From: Erodium maritimum
Lineage: Eukaryota > Streptophyta > Magnoliopsida > Geraniales > Geraniaceae
DNA: 64,000 bases
Direction of reading: 5' to 3'
NCBI GenBank assembly: GCA_963921825.1
Contig: OY997595.1
Coordinates: forward strand, 17,353,228 to 17,417,227
Part shown: positions 11,432 through 25,230 of the stretch, one piece after another
Layout of the letters: every line of letters starts with the position of its first letter
Numbering within the stretch: the stretch's first letter is position 1
Made by a program: the position numbers and the translations under genes
Notes under the pieces: generated by a model
Seen by the model: only the letters and a program-made list of their open reading frames with translations
The model's database searches: none
What the model was told of the DNA's origin: nothing

Positions 11432-14400
11432 CATGTTTGACTGTAACTACCGCACCTCTTATGCTCAGTCACGAAAGTAGTGTTTGATTGTAACTCATAC
11501 AAGAATCAAACACAAAACATGCTTTATTTTTTGGACAATCAATGAGTTTCTCAAATGATCATGCTGAAAAAGATGTAGACTGTTGCTTCTTTCTTCTTCG
11601 ATCACCGTAAATTCAATTATAATATCAAAAATCAAGTCTACGTTTTTTTTTAATTTTGAATCTCCATGTTATATTTTATGATTTTATCAATTTCTTATCG
11701 TGATTGAGTTAAATTACATGATAAAAAATCAAGTCTATGTTTTGAATTTTTTACGTCTGGATCATAACACATATGTTGCCTTCAAGGCGATTTTTCCAAA
11801 GTAGTCCTGACACTTACCAAAATGCGCGGTGTTTTCTTTAGGAGTATCCCTTTGTTTCGGTCATGTGCTTTAAGGTCTCATATGTTTCAAATGTCTAATG
11901 AGGTACCCTATATTTTGTTCAAAAAAAAATTCTTCGGAAAATGTTAAAAAAAACTAATAGAATGATGTATGACTATTTTACCCTTTTCTATTTCAAATTA
12001 AACCCTCAACGATACGGATGACGGAGTGATGTCGTGAAGGACACTAGGGGATTGTCGCTGTCGATGAAGAGCGGCAAGGGAGGACCACCCATCTTCCTTA
12101 GGTGTTGTTTCTAGCACACGATCAATCACGACCTCGCAATCATGAGAGGGTTTTATTGTCGCTCTAGGTGTCGACTATACATTGAACCTAATGTTCTGAC
12201 CTGCAATTACACTTGTGACCAGAGTCTAGAGGACTACGGAGGACCCTAGAACGAGGTAGCGAGATCTTGAGGACGTGGAGGTCGGATTCGGGAACAATAC
12301 CAACTAATTGGTTTTAAAAGACAAAAATATGGGTTTTCTAGAGTTTCAAACATAATTTAGCGACATCGGCGTTACAACCCTAGGCAACGACGATACGATG
12401 ACCTTGGGATTCGGATTGTGGATGCCTCTTGGGAGTCCTCTTGCGTGGACACTCCTGGTGAGTCCTCCTGATTTATGTGTCCTCCGTGTTGAGGAAGGAA
12501 GAGATCACCGTTAGCAAAATTGGGGAACATGATGGCATGATGGGATCGCGAGATCAGGCCTTCTCGACCCCATATTTGCACCGATGGTGATCATGATAGA
12601 GGATCCCTTTACGCCTAGAGCGATGAAGGAACATGGAATCATGGGGCAAACATTCGGTAAGGCAGGGCCCGATTGTGCTCTTTCAAGACTAGGCCTTGTC
12701 CCATCGGGGGTGTGGAATGCATCCTAGAGACAAGATGAGGCGACGACGTTCTGGAAAAGATCGGCGGGGCAAGCTCGCTCTTGGGGTGCGATGGCGGTGC
12801 CCACGTTGAGGGGGGTTTCTCCACCCGCGGAACAGACGGCGGTGGCAGCGACTCCACTTCCCTCGACGTGCAATGGCATATCCTCTATCGTGTAAGGTTG
12901 GGGCAAGGGAAGGGCTCGACGGACGGAGGATTGTCTAAGATATATTTGCGGTCCATTAGGGTTTCTCGCCCTCGTAACGGTGATAGGGAATGATGAGGTA
13001 CAAGTTCTCAATGAGATCAAAGGGGTAGCGTGGCGTGGTTCTGGTCTATGGCTTATCTAGGTACTGATTCAGATTGTTCTATTGGTTTCGAGTGAGCGAT
13101 AGATACCGAAAGGGGTGCTACACGCCCTCGCCTTTCACAGTAAGTGACAAAACGACCAGTGAGGGGTCCACGGGTTCCACCGCCTTACTGGTCGTAGGGT
13201 GGCAGAGGTACCACTAAGTACCGTCAGGTTTCTCCCCTACCATCTTGGGAGACAACATGTCTACGTTTTAAGGACCCTCATTTATCATCCGAGGGATGAG
13301 GACGTCAGCTGGACGCCTAGAGGAGTACTCAGTCCAATAGTGCACCACACTTTATCAAGAAATGGGCACGTTCCGCCCTATCTCCTCGGTCATCAACAGT
13401 TGTACCAATGTTTTGACTGTTATCGCATCATCACCATAACAACACCTTTTGAACAGTTTGACAAGTGAGTTCCAACTCTATGAATTGATAAATCATTTTT
13501 ACCTTCTTGTTAATTACACAATGTTATGATTTTTTGCTTTTTTTGTTACATGTGTTTTTTTAGATACAATTTTTTCATTGATGGTCCTTTAATAGTTGAT
13601 TCCTTTGAAAATTTATATTTAAATATATTTCAGGTTAAAGTTCAAATAAAAAATCTATAATGTATTCGGTGTGCGGACAATTATAATTGAAATATAAAAT
13701 AAAGGACGCGAGCGTCTCTATTCAAACCCTCGGTTTATACCCATCTCCTCTCATCGCCGTTAAAGACAGCCGCCCAGCCATGACCTCCGATCAGCACCTC
13801 CAACGCTTCGTGATCAAGCCCTCGACAACCACTGTTCCTTCACTGTCATATCCTCGGATACTCCCATCATGGTGATTGAAGCCCAGCCGCCCCTCGTCGC
13901 CGCCACAGCTAGAGAGACCATCCATGCATCTCGATCAACACCGTCAACGCTCCATGATAGAATCTCCGATTACCATTGTCCTTACAGTGGGTGGTCCTCT
14001 CCCGAAACGGACCCACGCCGTAACACCGACCACCCTTGGAGCCATAGACCCCGACCATAGCGGTAGGGCCTGCAACTCCACTATTGTCATCGTCCCGGAA
14101 TTGATATGCTTGATTCCCATCCCGGTGCTTGAAGCCCAACCCGGCCACACCGATGTAGATCCGAAGGAGAGGCAGGAACCTCCTCGCCGTCGACCACAAC
14201 CTCTGCATAATGATTATGGGGCCTCGGAACTGCCCGTGATAGATCCACTGAGGGACGAGAAGGAGGTCCAGGACCCGCAGACGGAGGCGTCACAGCCTCC
14301 TTCGGAGGAATGAGAAGACCCGACGGGGGTGGGAAGGTCTTTCCAAGACCTATACCCACAGACCCGAGACTGCCAGTGCTAGGATGTCTCGGGAAAGCCA

Positions 14401-14990
14401 CATTCAGAGCACTATTGTCAGTATTGTTTTATGTTGCTTATTACCTGTCTTTAGTTTGGTTATGTCTTTGGTTTTGGTGGTTTAGTTATATCTTTTCTTG
14501 TAATTTTGAAATGTCGGTAAGGGGAACTCCTGAGTTAACGTCTGCGACCACACACAGACTATTTTTACGGATCCATGAGCGCCAAGTGGACTACGATCGA
14601 CCGAGACAAATATCTGGAATCATGGACTGTTACGCCGTACCCTATATGATTTACGTTTCACAGTAATACAATACCCCAACTACTCGTTCCAAAAAAAAAA
14701 CTATTGTTATGGTGTCATGAGATAATATATTTCAACTAATCATTATTAGAAGTGATTAATGAACATGTTTTACTTTAAAATGGTTAATTTAATGAGGAAA
14801 ACTTTTAGTTGAACTTGAGGGTGGGTAGTTAGTTTCAATTTCCTCTACTCAAATCTATTTTCTTCCAACAATAAAAAGTATATAAGTATAAAATAACCCA
14901 TTAATTTCTTTTTTGAGAAATTAAACAAGTCATAATATATTACACAAAAGTTGTAGTTGCAAACTTGTATTTTATAAGAACTCAACTCTT
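11432..14990. other. Long intergenic stretch, no identifiable gene
   Basis: Scattered open frames shorter than 150 codons occur. The longest (13876-14313, plus) encodes a Pro-rich, low-complexity sequence overlapping other frames and matches no family I know. GC-rich blocks (12.0-13.4 kb and 13.7-14.4 kb) alternate with AT-rich DNA. I see no LTR ends or terminal repeats. Probably decayed repeats. Confidence 0.35.
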
Positions 14991-15253
14991 TCCATAATAC
15001 ACACTACACAGGCTCTGTTTTCAACCTTTGAAAACTCAGAAACCAAGGCTCTTCTCTCTCCCTCTGTGTAGCGAGCATCGGTTCTGAAAAGAAAAGCCTT
15101 TGGAAAATACAGTCTCCCTCCGGCTGCCGTAAGAAAATACCAGAATACCACTGAGCTCTATGAAAATTTGCAGAAGCTTCAAGCTTTGGTTCTTTGGTGT
15201 ATAGAGTAAAAAGGGTTTTTGGTTAAGGGTCAGATTAGTTCATTGGCAAAGAA

Positions 15254-17542
15254 ATGGGAGGGCATGAAGACAGGTGGGGAACAGTATCGGCGACGCCGCC
15301 CATTGTAGCTCCGGTGCTGAACATGGAGAGAGACGAGCATTGGAGGCACTTCGACAACTCTGTCAATGCGGTGTCGTTCGGCTTCGTGGCCACTGCCATT
15401 CTCATCTCCATGTTCCTCATCATGGCCATTTTCGAGCGCTTCCTCCGCCCCAGGTCCAACTCCCCCGCCGCCCGCCGCCGCGACCTCGAGTCCCAGATCG
15501 TCTTCAACGGCAAGCTCGACTACCCTTCTCCCAAGGTACGACCTTTTCCACTTTTCTCTTTCAAAAAGAACATATTTTTTTGCCTTTTCTCTGGTTTTCG
15601 TTGCTATGATTTCTGGGTTTGGTGCAAAATCTGCAAACCGGTTCAAGCGAAACGGTAATTGAAAACGGGAACGGAGCTTCCATTTTTACTCGGTTCAGCT
15701 TTCTCTTTCTCTGATCGCTTTTTCTGCTACGGGCAGAAAATGGCAATGAGTAATATTATAGAGCCTGCAATCATGATGGTGACTCCTGCTACTTTCTTTA
15801 TCTCTATAATTATAGCTAATTTTGACTGGTCATATTTTTGCAAAAATACATATACACATAAATCCCCCAATATACGTATTTATGTATATGAAGGTTAGAT
15901 TTTTGTGGCTGATCTTTGCAATGCATAATATGTTAGCTTTGATTAAGAGATGGTGGCTTGATTTAGGGACAGTTCATGATTAGTTAAATGTTGATAGAAT
16001 AGTAATTGTTCATCATCCCCATGGAATGTGACTGTGCTTGCTTGGAGTTTCTATAGTGGGGCACATTATGTATTTTGCATAATTATTAATCTTGTTGTGA
16101 TGTGCGTTGTGGTTTAATAAAATATTTACTTCGGGGCTTTGACGCAACCTTGTTTCATTATGAATTCATAATCTTGGAATAATAACACTAACAATCCCTT
16201 AATAAAGTGATTATGTATCCGATATCATGCCTTGACTTTGTTAAAAATTCTAATGGCGCTTTGCTTTTCCTTATATTCACCGAATTTATCTGTCACTACC
16301 TGACTCGATTGTTGTGGAATTTAGTTTTGTTTGTTTGTCCGTCTTCCCTTTTGTTCTTTCAAGATACCGTGATTGGGTGCTTCCAGCTTACTGTAGTATT
16401 AGGTTGGACTTTCGAATAGTGGTTTTGTAGGTATTTGCTCATAGAACTAATAAGGGAAACATATATGTAATGGTTGGTCCAAGTCTATATGTCATTAGCA
16501 TGTGTTTCTTTTTGTCTTCTTCTATGAAGATGAGCCCTACTCTATTTGGTGATATGCAGCTTAAATTCTTCTATGCTGGTGCTCATTGCCATCAGTACAG
16601 ACAATGGTTACTACGGAACAAGTTATGTTGATCATGTTGTCTCGGGAGTGTCTAATGAAACATCAGTAGTCATGTCAGCCAGTTGAGATTGTAGGAAATT
16701 GCCAAATGGGTACATCTGTTCATAGTTTGACCTAAATTAAATCCCATGTTAGGGTTTGGAAACATGATTAGGGACAGTGGTCCAGATATTAAGCTATGAT
16801 TGCTTGTTCCTTAAGAAGCAAGTGGTTCCTTTATCCAACTGTTCTTCCCTGGATAGGCCACCAGCTCAGCCCATCTTGGATGATAGAATTTTGATAGATG
16901 GTTCAGGCTCGGTATTGATGAAGTAGGTATTTGGTTCTTAGTGATGAGGGTTAACTCTTAATTCTACCCACTAATCATATTTATCCCATTCTCATATCCT
17001 GAAAAAGCTACGGTGATCAACACGTGTTACATCCCTTGCGGCAGCTGTCTAGACCTAGTTACAAGTCACATAATTTGTCTTCATTGTGTCTTAGCTTTGT
17101 AGTGATCTCACAACTTTTCTGATTCAAAGTTGCATTGAAAGAAGTATTATTTTTCCGTGGGTGCATAATCTTATACTTGACGTAATATTCGATACTCCTT
17201 TTGAAATCACCAATGAGCTATAATGAGTCATTTGGGCATGTTTATATAATGCTTTGGTTCGGTACTAAACTAATGAAAAAGAGGAGTCATTGCCCGTTTC
17301 ACAATACACCATATTGGAGTTCACTTGTTTGTTTTTCTATTGTTGAGATTCTGTTGTTGATTTTTGTTTTATTATTCTTGCAGATGACAGTATATGCTAG
17401 AGGGGTATCAGTGTTGATGCCTGGGGAGGAAGTTCCAACCTTCATTGCACACCCTGCTCCTGCGCCATGTCCACCAGAGCGCGTCTCATGGCCCCTCCAT
17501 CAACATAGCCAGAGCCCCGATTCAAGCTCGGTTCGAAGCTAA
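15254..17542 (+). CDS. Small single-pass membrane protein of unknown function (two exons)
   Basis: Exon 1 is 15254-15535 (94 codons) and exon 2 is 17384-17542 (52 codons plus stop). The 1848-bp intron has a canonical donor (AAG|GTACG) and acceptor (TTGCAG|ATG), phase 0. The protein is 146 residues: a short polar N-terminus, one hydrophobic helix at about residues 40-60 (SFGFVATAILISMFLIMAIF), then a basic segment (RPRSNSPAARRRD). The C-terminal exon holds MTVYARGVSVLMPGEEVPTF and AHPAPAPCPPERV. This layout resembles an uncharacterised plant-specific family of small membrane proteins; I cannot name a function. A CT-rich leader (about 15030-15130) fits a 5' UTR. The hydrophobic helix plus RRR suggests an N-out/C-in topology, which is inference. 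Confidence 0.75.
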
Positions 17543-18604
17543 AACCTAACACAGTTACACAGTCCACAATACCTTGAAACACATGGATGGAGCTGAACAA
17601 GTCCAAACAAATTAGATATCTGCATTTTCTGTATTGTGTATATTGGCATTTGATTGTTGCAGTAAGTTGGCTTTGTCTCTAAACTCTCCTTCATATGAAT
17701 TGAGCCTCTGCATCTTTTTTTTTCTCTTTCATCTGTGCTTTGAGATTCACACTCATGAATTGAAACGAATTCTTCACTGCCATTGCTTATTTTTATGGAA
17801 AAGATCCAAGTTCACAACTATAATTCTATAAACAAGTCCGGAAGACCAAGTAGACAGTACATTCTCTGAGAGTGATGAACCCAACTCAGATGCTGGTCTT
17901 TAGTAGACCAATTCCCACAAAGCAAGATTAAAACATAAACATTTCTCTATTTTCCTACAATCTCGGGTCAACCACCACCATGTACTTGGACAATGCCCAT
18001 CACATTTCAACTTCATCCTTGGCCTTATTTGGACATCTGAGGCAATCACTTTCTCAAGAAGAGTTCACTATTTTCCCGGCATCCAAACAGTAGGTAGGTA
18101 GGAAATAGCCTAATAACTGTGACGATGAGTCAAGTTGCAAGTATCATAAATTCCTCCCAGACCCTTTGGCTTGAAGTTGACACACAGACCAGACCAGCAA
18201 GGAAAAGAGAAAACAAGTCTCTTTTTATCATCCCCATCCCAAAAAAACAAAAGAGAAGATGCTCAATTTCAAGGTCCATCTTCATTTTGCTCATCCCCAC
18301 ACACATATACACACAACACAACACATGTTATGTTACCAATCTCAATACATAAACAACAATAAAAATGCTCCAACTTTGTCCTCACAAACTTTAAAGCAAT
18401 TTGCTAAACTTCTTTTCATGAAAGGAGGACAGAGAATGCAATTATCTGTGTATGCTTGTTTGTATCCAAGTATGTGTATATACATTTATTAAGCATCATG
18501 CATTATTAACCACTCCAACTAAATTTACAATAAATAGCTTTGTTGTACATTAGTAATGTAACCAGACCATTTTTGCTGTTTTTGGCAGCCAAACAAAACC
18601 AGTT
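17543..18604. other. 3' UTR of the membrane-protein gene and spacer
   Basis: The first ~300 bp are AT-rich and probably hold the 3' UTR and poly(A) site of the upstream gene. A CA-rich low-complexity patch lies near 18297-18330. No other gene or repeat is recognised before the TAA duplication of the Harbinger element at 18605-18607. Confidence 0.4.
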
Positions 18605-20005
18605 TAAGAGCATGTATAATGCAAGGGCTTGTGTTAGGGGCTCAAGTTAGAGGCTCGTATACTGATTGTGTAAAATAATAATTTCCCGCACTTAAAACAT
18701 GTATAGTGGATAGGCTCGTATAAGGAAACTGTATGTTGACTGTGCAAAATAGTGGTTTTCAACTCCTGAAGTTAACTGTGTTCTACAGTGTTGAGAACTA
18801 GGTAGATGACTAGATTGTGAGTGGATACTGACTAGACGATGAATTGATATTTTGCTGATTTTATTAAATTCTTTACTGAAACAAACATTGTTATATAAAT
18901 TTGATAAAAATAATTAATAATAACACAAATTAAAATAAATTGAAACTTATAATTTTATTTATCCCCGAATAATACCATCAAGTACACAAGTGTTGCATAT
19001 AAAAAGATTTCTTTACTCGTCGTCGGAATGGTAGTGCGCTCCAAATCGACCTCATATGTGCTCAATAAGATTATCTTGTAGTTTCTGGTGGGTCTGATCA
19101 CTTGTGACACTGCGTCGAGCAGCCAAGCGTTGTTGGTATTGCAAAAGCCCTCATTGGTGTCATCGTTTTGATGGTGTCCAACCTGGCATTTCTGGAGGGG
19201 AATCGTACAACAACTCGTCATCTCCTGTTTCGTACCGGTCACGTTCATCCTCTACAATCATGTTGTGTAGAATGATACAAGTGTGCATGATATCAGCCAA
19301 AGTATACTTGCTCCAAACATGAGCGGGACGGGAAACGATCTGCCATCGGGCTTGTAAGACCTCGAAAGCCCGTTCAATATCTTTCCAACAACCTTCTTGA
19401 ACTTTTGCAAACAACTTCTATTTGCGAGTATATGGATGACGAATAGAATTCACGAACCAACTCCATGATGAGTATATGTCGTCAACCAAATATTAAGGTC
19501 AGTCGTAACGATGGTCGTTGATCTCATACTCCACAGAAAACTCATGGCCATGAAAAGCGTCGTGGAATAAGTGATGTTGTTGAGGACATTGATGTCGTTG
19601 TTCGAGCCAGCCATCCCGAAAAAGGAATGCCAAATCCATAAATCACGGGCCGCTACAGCTTCCAGCATAAAGGTGGAATCCCCGTGGTAATCTCCCAAGC
19701 CATGGGCTCCCTCCGATGCGGTTGGGCAATTCTTCCACTCCTAATGCATGCATTCAAGACTCCCAAACATGTCAGGGAACCCTCGGTTATACCCTGATTC
19801 GAGTAATCAGGTCAAGTCATCCGGCGTGGGTGTACGCTCGTACTCAGTCTCGAATACCTCAACAACGGCCTTGCGAAAGTGGCGTACACATTCGAGTATG
19901 GTACTTACCCCAATTTGTAGGGATTCGTCCAACGAATCGGCCGAGCACCCATACGCAAGCATCTGTATTGTGGAGGTGCATTTTTGGTGCGTTAATAACC
20001 CCAAT

Positions 20006-22894
20006 TGTCACGCCCCAAATCCGGTTTTGGCCGGACTCCAGACGTGACTTGAGTTGAGAACAAAATAATAACATAAGACGCAACCTTTCAACAATAGTAA
20101 GCCTCAAAGTTTAATTCCAATCAATTAACTCGATAAAATGGTTTTCGAAACTGTAATAAGAGTCAAGCTCTGAATAAGCAAATAAAATAAGAGGTTCAAT
20201 ACAATGACCAAGACGTCTCTAAACAAGCCCAGACTCTCCGAAAGCTCCCAAGCTTCGAGCCCACTACTCATCAATCACGCCTGTATAAACAACAGATAAA
20301 ACAAATAGGGGTGAGCTTACGCTCAGTAGGGAAAATCATAAACAGGTTAACCTCATTTTAATAATAAAAGGGTTTTAGCACGGTCACACAATATGCAGTT
20401 AATACCATTAACCAATTACATACTATGAAAAGACCAAAGAGGAAATAATATTCAATTATTAAGAATAACGGTATTATGAGAAATCAAAAGGAAATTACAG
20501 CAAGTATTTGATAACCATTAAAATGAGAACAAGTGAATATCACGCTAACAACTTCAATCCTCATACTCCGGAACATTGGGTTCTTGTGTCATGTCGGATC
20601 CCATACTCCGATCCACAATAGTCCTTGTGTTATGTCGGATTGTCCCTCGGTCCAAAGGACCATAGATCATCGGGAACCGAGGTAATGCTCCCGCAGGACG
20701 CACACACTCGGGTGAATCTCAAGTAACCATTCTATCATCCTACACCGGACTCCTCAACGGTGTAGGTACCATACCATATCAACAATAATCACTATCCCGC
20801 AGGATCATCCTATCAATGCCCCGCAGGGTCCATAACCAATATCCCGCCGAATCACTAACCAATGCCCCGCAGGGTCCATAACTCATATCCCGCAGAATCA
20901 CTAACCAATGCCCCGCATGGTCCATAACCCATATACCGCAGAATCACTAACCAATGCCCCGCAGGGTAAACCATTCCCCACACCGAAATCCCCAACGGTG
21001 TGGGTACCATACCAAAACACCATTAATCATTCCCGTGAACCATCCCCACAATCAATATCCCGCAGGATCACTCAAACCAATCATATAAATACACGCATTC
21101 ATCAATACACCACACGGATTCATGCCCATAATTATACTTACCGTCACTTACCACTTGCTCTCCACCGGTCAATTGATCACCTGATCGTGCCTCCTCGGCA
21201 CAACCAGTCATACTCGATCAACCATTCAATCATTTAAGCATTCAATCAATCAACCAATGATTCAAGCATTCGAGTTCAACATTCAGACATTCAAGCATGC
21301 ATTCGATCTAGTTTCATTAGACTCTTGATCATCCTAATGACTAGCAAACAAAGCATGTGAAGCTAACACACAACTAATCCGAGGGCTCATCACTACCGCT
21401 CTACCAGTAAATCAATTCCCAAGTATTGAAAGCGAGCTACGCTAGTGATTCTCATCCTAAGCATGCTTGCTAGACGCGTCCGGTTATTAGTAATCGAAAG
21501 ACACTTATTCTAGTGATTCACATCTTATATGCAATTCTAGGACATTTCCGATTTTATTAACCTAATAGGCATACTAGTATTGAAATACTCGAGGAGTTAG
21601 ACTTTCCCTACCTTGTGGTCTTCCTCTAATAATACTCTGCTGTAAAGTCGATTAGCCTATCCTCCGTTCTTCACACGGGTTCCGGAGTGGTCTTCGTCTT
21701 CTTGGGCGAAGTCCACGAAGTCCAAAGTCTCGGGTAAAGTCCAAGCCTGGGTTTAGCAGTTAAAACTTACAGTCAGTGCAGGTACGGTCTAAGGTAAATT
21801 CAATACGTTGCCTTTTAAACTCGAACGGGTCCAAACCGGGATTAAACGACGTGTCGGGTTCGAGCACCCGAGCCTCGAACTCAGAACTCGTACCCCGGAT
21901 TTTAAACTCCTTTTTATTTAAATCAGATTTTATTTTACTTTCCTTCTGAAAATTATTTTCTTTAACAACTCTGCTCCAAATTCGTTTCCACACGCCCAAA
22001 ATTTCAGTTCTTTAGGTTAAATCAAATCTTAACCTCTTTTTTTTAAAAATAAATCTGATTTCGTTTTTAAAAACATTTCTTTTCCCTTTAACCCTCTTTT
22101 TAATTTCTGAAATGAACTTGATTCGGTTTCAAAATCTTCCCTTTTTGTTTCTTTCGATTTTTGTCTCACACAGAACCAAAACCAGAGCTCGGGAACGAAC
22201 AAAAAAAATAACAAAAGAAGCAAGGGGAGAGGTTTGGTTTCAGAAAAAGACCGACACTCGGCGGTGACCAAAACCGACCGAGGTTTCACGGTGCAAGGCT
22301 CACCGTAGGGAAGGGCGGCGAGTCGTCTCGGCCCTGGCCGTGCACGGCGGGGTCCCGGCGACTCTGGTGAATGGACCGTGACGGAGAAGAAGCAGACGAA
22401 GACGGTGAGAGAGAGAGAGGAGGAGCTCGGGACTACAGCGGCGGCGGTCGTAGCCGGTGAACTCTCCAGATCTGAGAAGACGAGTAGGGAAAGAAGGGAA
22501 GTCGGTGAGGGCTCGTGTCGGATGGCGAGGATGAGAGGGAGATGGGGGTCGGAGATGGCCGGCGACGGCGTCTGTGAGGGGTTTCGGTGAGAGGGTCGAG
22601 ATGAAGAGAGGGGAAGGAGGGATCGGGACTGAGAGAAGGAGGCGAGGGATTGTAGCCGAGAAGGAGAAGTCTGAGCCTTGAAACCCTAAAAAAAATGGGT
22701 TTAAATACCCGGGCTTGGGCCGGGTCAACAACCTGGGCCGGGTCAGAAAAATGGGCTGGGTCTGTCTGGTCCAGCCCATATCAATTTTTTTTTTCCGCAA
22801 ACGATTATCATTTTCAACTCGTTTTTTCCAACCTCGACGTTTCAAGACAAATAAAATTAATATTTTACTTCTTTTAATTTAGCCGGTCTTTACA
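20006..22894 (-). mobile_element. Solo LTR of a Ty3/gypsy element (2889 bp) in Harbinger B
   Basis: Begins TGTCACGCCCC and ends GGTCTTTACA, with a perfect CCAAT duplication (20001-20005 and 22895-22899). It is related to the solo LTR at 6822-9516 and, in the opposite orientation, to the gypsy LTR at 44957. Shared features include the AGGTAGGGAAAGT-type stretch, the run of TAGACTC/CGGTTATT motifs near 21.5 kb, and the block GGGGTGAGCTTACGCTCAGT at 20309-20328. Open frames such as 22300-22845 are LTR sequence. It interrupts the transposase coding region. Confidence 0.92.
20814..20967. repeat. 46-bp minisatellite in solo LTR
   Basis: Three full units start at 20814, 20860 and 20906, with a partial one at 20952. 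Each 46-bp unit is itself two diverged 23-bp halves (CAATGCCCCGCAGGGTCCAT and CAATATCCCGCAGAATCACT types). Looser CCCGCAGGATC copies flank it. Confidence 0.9.
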
Positions 22895-23893
22895 CCAATC
22901 GTCCCATAGCGTCCCGCTTCTGAATGAAGTAATCGTCATGCTCCGCTACCTTGTCCATCACTTATTGAAAAAGTGGTCGGCATAGAGCACGCCCGCATAT
23001 ATAGCGTTGTTGAGTACGGAATCTCCGCCTAAACATATCGGGCCCATACGTGGGCTGATCGGTAAAATAATCTTGCATCAGTGAGTCGTGGGCTTCGAGA
23101 CGACCTTTGTGAATCTGTCATCGGGAAGGTTCCCAACGTTTGATCCTCTGCCTTAGTGTGTTGATCCTGGGCATTGCTCTTTATGTCTCCCTCAACCCTT
23201 CGTTGGAATCGTTCTTCCACCAAACGCATTTGGGCTGCCAACTCATCATACGATAGATCCTCCTCGTCGGTCATTTTGTATCGGAATTTAGGAGAGAATT
23301 TTTTATTTTGTAAGAGAAAGTTGAGAGAATATTGTTAGTGATATTGGAGAATGAGGGGATGTATTTATAGATAAAATTTGTGAGTATTTTGTATTAAAAA
23401 AATTACCGTTACCAACTGTTGTCAACAGTCAGATTTTTTTTCTTCGGATTGGCCACGTGTAGCTTGGTCATTGGATGGCACGCGAACGGTGACCCGCATC
23501 AGTGGGTAGCGGGTCGCGGTTCACAGAAAATGCCTTCCACAATACGCGACATGTGAACCGTGAACTGCTAAATCGCGGGTTGTGGTTGCGGTTCGTTTCT
23601 CAGCTCGGACCACTACACTTGCTCTTAAATTTAACCGTGTTCCACAGTGGTGATAACCATATAGGGGCTTGGGTTGGAGATAAGGTTATGAGTGGATGTT
23701 GACTGGATGCTGAATTCATATTTTGCTGAATTTATTAAATTCTTTATTGAAACGGTAAATATTATATAAATTTGAAATAAATTTGACAAAAATAATTAAG
23801 AATAACATAAATTAAAATAAATTGAAACTTATGATTTTATTCATTCCCGAATAGTACCATCAAGTACACAAGTGTTACATATAAAAAGATTTT

Positions 23894-25230
23894 TTACTCG
23901 TCGTCGGAATAGAATATGTTCCAAACCGACCCCATATGTGCTCAATAAGGTCATCTTGTTGTTATCGGCGGATCTGATCCTTTGTGACATTGAGTCGAGC
24001 AGCCAAGCGTTGTTGGTATTGCAAGGACCCTCCTTGTTGCCATCGTTCTGGTGGTGTCCAACCTGGAATTTCTATAGGAGGTCGTACAACAACTTGTCAT
24101 CTCCTGCTTCGTACCGGTCACGCTCATCCTCTACAATCATGTTGTGTAGAATGATACAAGTGTGCATGATATCAATCAAGTATACTTGCTCCAAACACGA
24201 GCGGGATGGGAAATGATGTGTGACCATGCTTGGAGGACTCCAAAAGCCCGTTCAATATCTTTGCGACAACCTTCTTGAACTTTAGCAAACAATTTCTATT
24301 TACAAGTATAGGGACGGCGAATAGGCTTCACGAACCGACTCTATGATGGGTAAATACCGTCCACCAAATAATAAGGTCGATCGTAACGATGGTCGTTGAT
24401 CTCGTACTCCATGACAAGCTCACAACCATGAAAAGCGTGTGGAATAAGTGACTGTTGTTGAGGACACAGATGCCTTTGTTCGAGCCAAACATCCCGAAAA
24501 AGGAATGTAAAATCCATAAATCATAGGACGTTACAGTTTCCAGCATAACAGTGGATTCCCCTTGGTGATTTCCCCGGCCATGGGCTCCTTGCCATACGGT
24601 TGGGCAATTCTTCCACTCCTAATGCATGCAGTCAAGACTCCCAACCATGCCAGGGAACCCTCAATTGTACCCCGATTCGAGTAATCGTGTCAAGTCCTCT
24701 AGAGTTGGTGTACGCTCGTACTCAGCCCCGAATACTTCAACAATGGCCTTGCAAAAGTGGCGTACACATTTGAGTATGGTACTTACCCCAATTCGTAGGG
24801 ATTCGTCCAATGAATCGGCCGAGCACCCATACGCAAGCATCCGTATCACAGCGGTGCATTTTTGGTGTGTTGATAACCCTAAGCGTCCTACAGCGTCCCG
24901 CTTCTGAACGAAGTAATCGTCATGCTCCGCTACCTTGTCCATCACACTTTGAAAAAGTGGTCGGCATATACGGAATCGACACCTAAATATATCGGACCCA
25001 TACGTGGACTGATCGGTAAAATAATCCTTCATTAGGCGGTTGTGGGATTCGAGACGACCTTTGTGAATTTGTCGTCGGGAAGGTTCCCCACGTTCGATCC
25101 TCTGCCTCAATGTGTTGATCCTTGACATTGCTCTCTCTATGCCTCTCTCAACCCTTTACCGGAGTCGTTCTTCCACTAAACGTATTTGAGTTGCCAACTT
25201 CTCATACGATGGACACTCATCGTTAAACAT
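23894..25230 (-). pseudogene. Harbinger transposase (element A), decayed
   Basis: ATG at 25230, with N-terminal PSYEKLATQIRLVEERLR. The best-kept block is 24661-25128, with RCRFRICRPLFQSVMDKV, LSTHQKCTAVIRMLAYGCSA, GVSTILKCVRHFCKAIVEVF and a GAEYERTPT segment. Downstream the frame breaks repeatedly; remnants of the catalytic part (SFFGMFGSNKG near 24490; HTCIILHN near 24150) remain. In GSNND the aspartate position is altered (GSNKG). The stop is at 23894-23896 after a terminal acidic DDE. A TATA-like TATTTATAG lies at about 25298-25306. Confidence 0.82.

Larger units (their letters stand above)
19013..23274 (-). pseudogene. Harbinger transposase (element B), interrupted by solo LTR
   Basis: The DDE transposase of PIF/Harbinger type cuts and joins the terminal repeats. 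It starts at ATG 23274 with the acidic motif SYDELAAQM. The middle continues at about 20004-19807 (LTHQKCTSTIQMLAYGCSAD, then ECVRHFRKAVVEVF). The catalytic region has FFGMAGSNNDINVL (about 19600) and IERAFEVLQARW (about 19370), followed by HTCIILHNMIVEDERDRYE (about 19260) and a terminal DDE before the stop at 19013-19015. Breaks are the 2.9-kb LTR insertion plus several frameshifts and stops between about 19700 and 19420. A TATA-like TATTTATAG lies near 23362, about 90 bp upstream of the ATG. Confidence 0.85.
18695..23624 (-). mobile_element. PIF/Harbinger element B, inserted in element A
   Basis: The left end AAACATGTATAGTGG and the right end (inward) GAGCAAGTGTAGTGG are inverted repeats, flanked by TTA at 18692-18694 and 23625-23627. 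Subtracting the solo LTR it contains (20006-22894 plus one CCAAT) leaves about 2036 bp, the usual size for these copies. It encodes a transposase on the minus strand, now disrupted. Confidence 0.87.

Noticed and set aside
13876..14313. 145-codon Pro-rich plus-strand frame
   Set aside because: Several frames are open at once over the same GC-rich DNA, no splice or domain support, translation looks random.
22300..22845. 181-codon minus-strand frame
   Set aside because: Inside the solo LTR 20006-22894; Pro/Arg/Ser-rich translation typical of GC-rich LTR leader sequence, no domain recognised.
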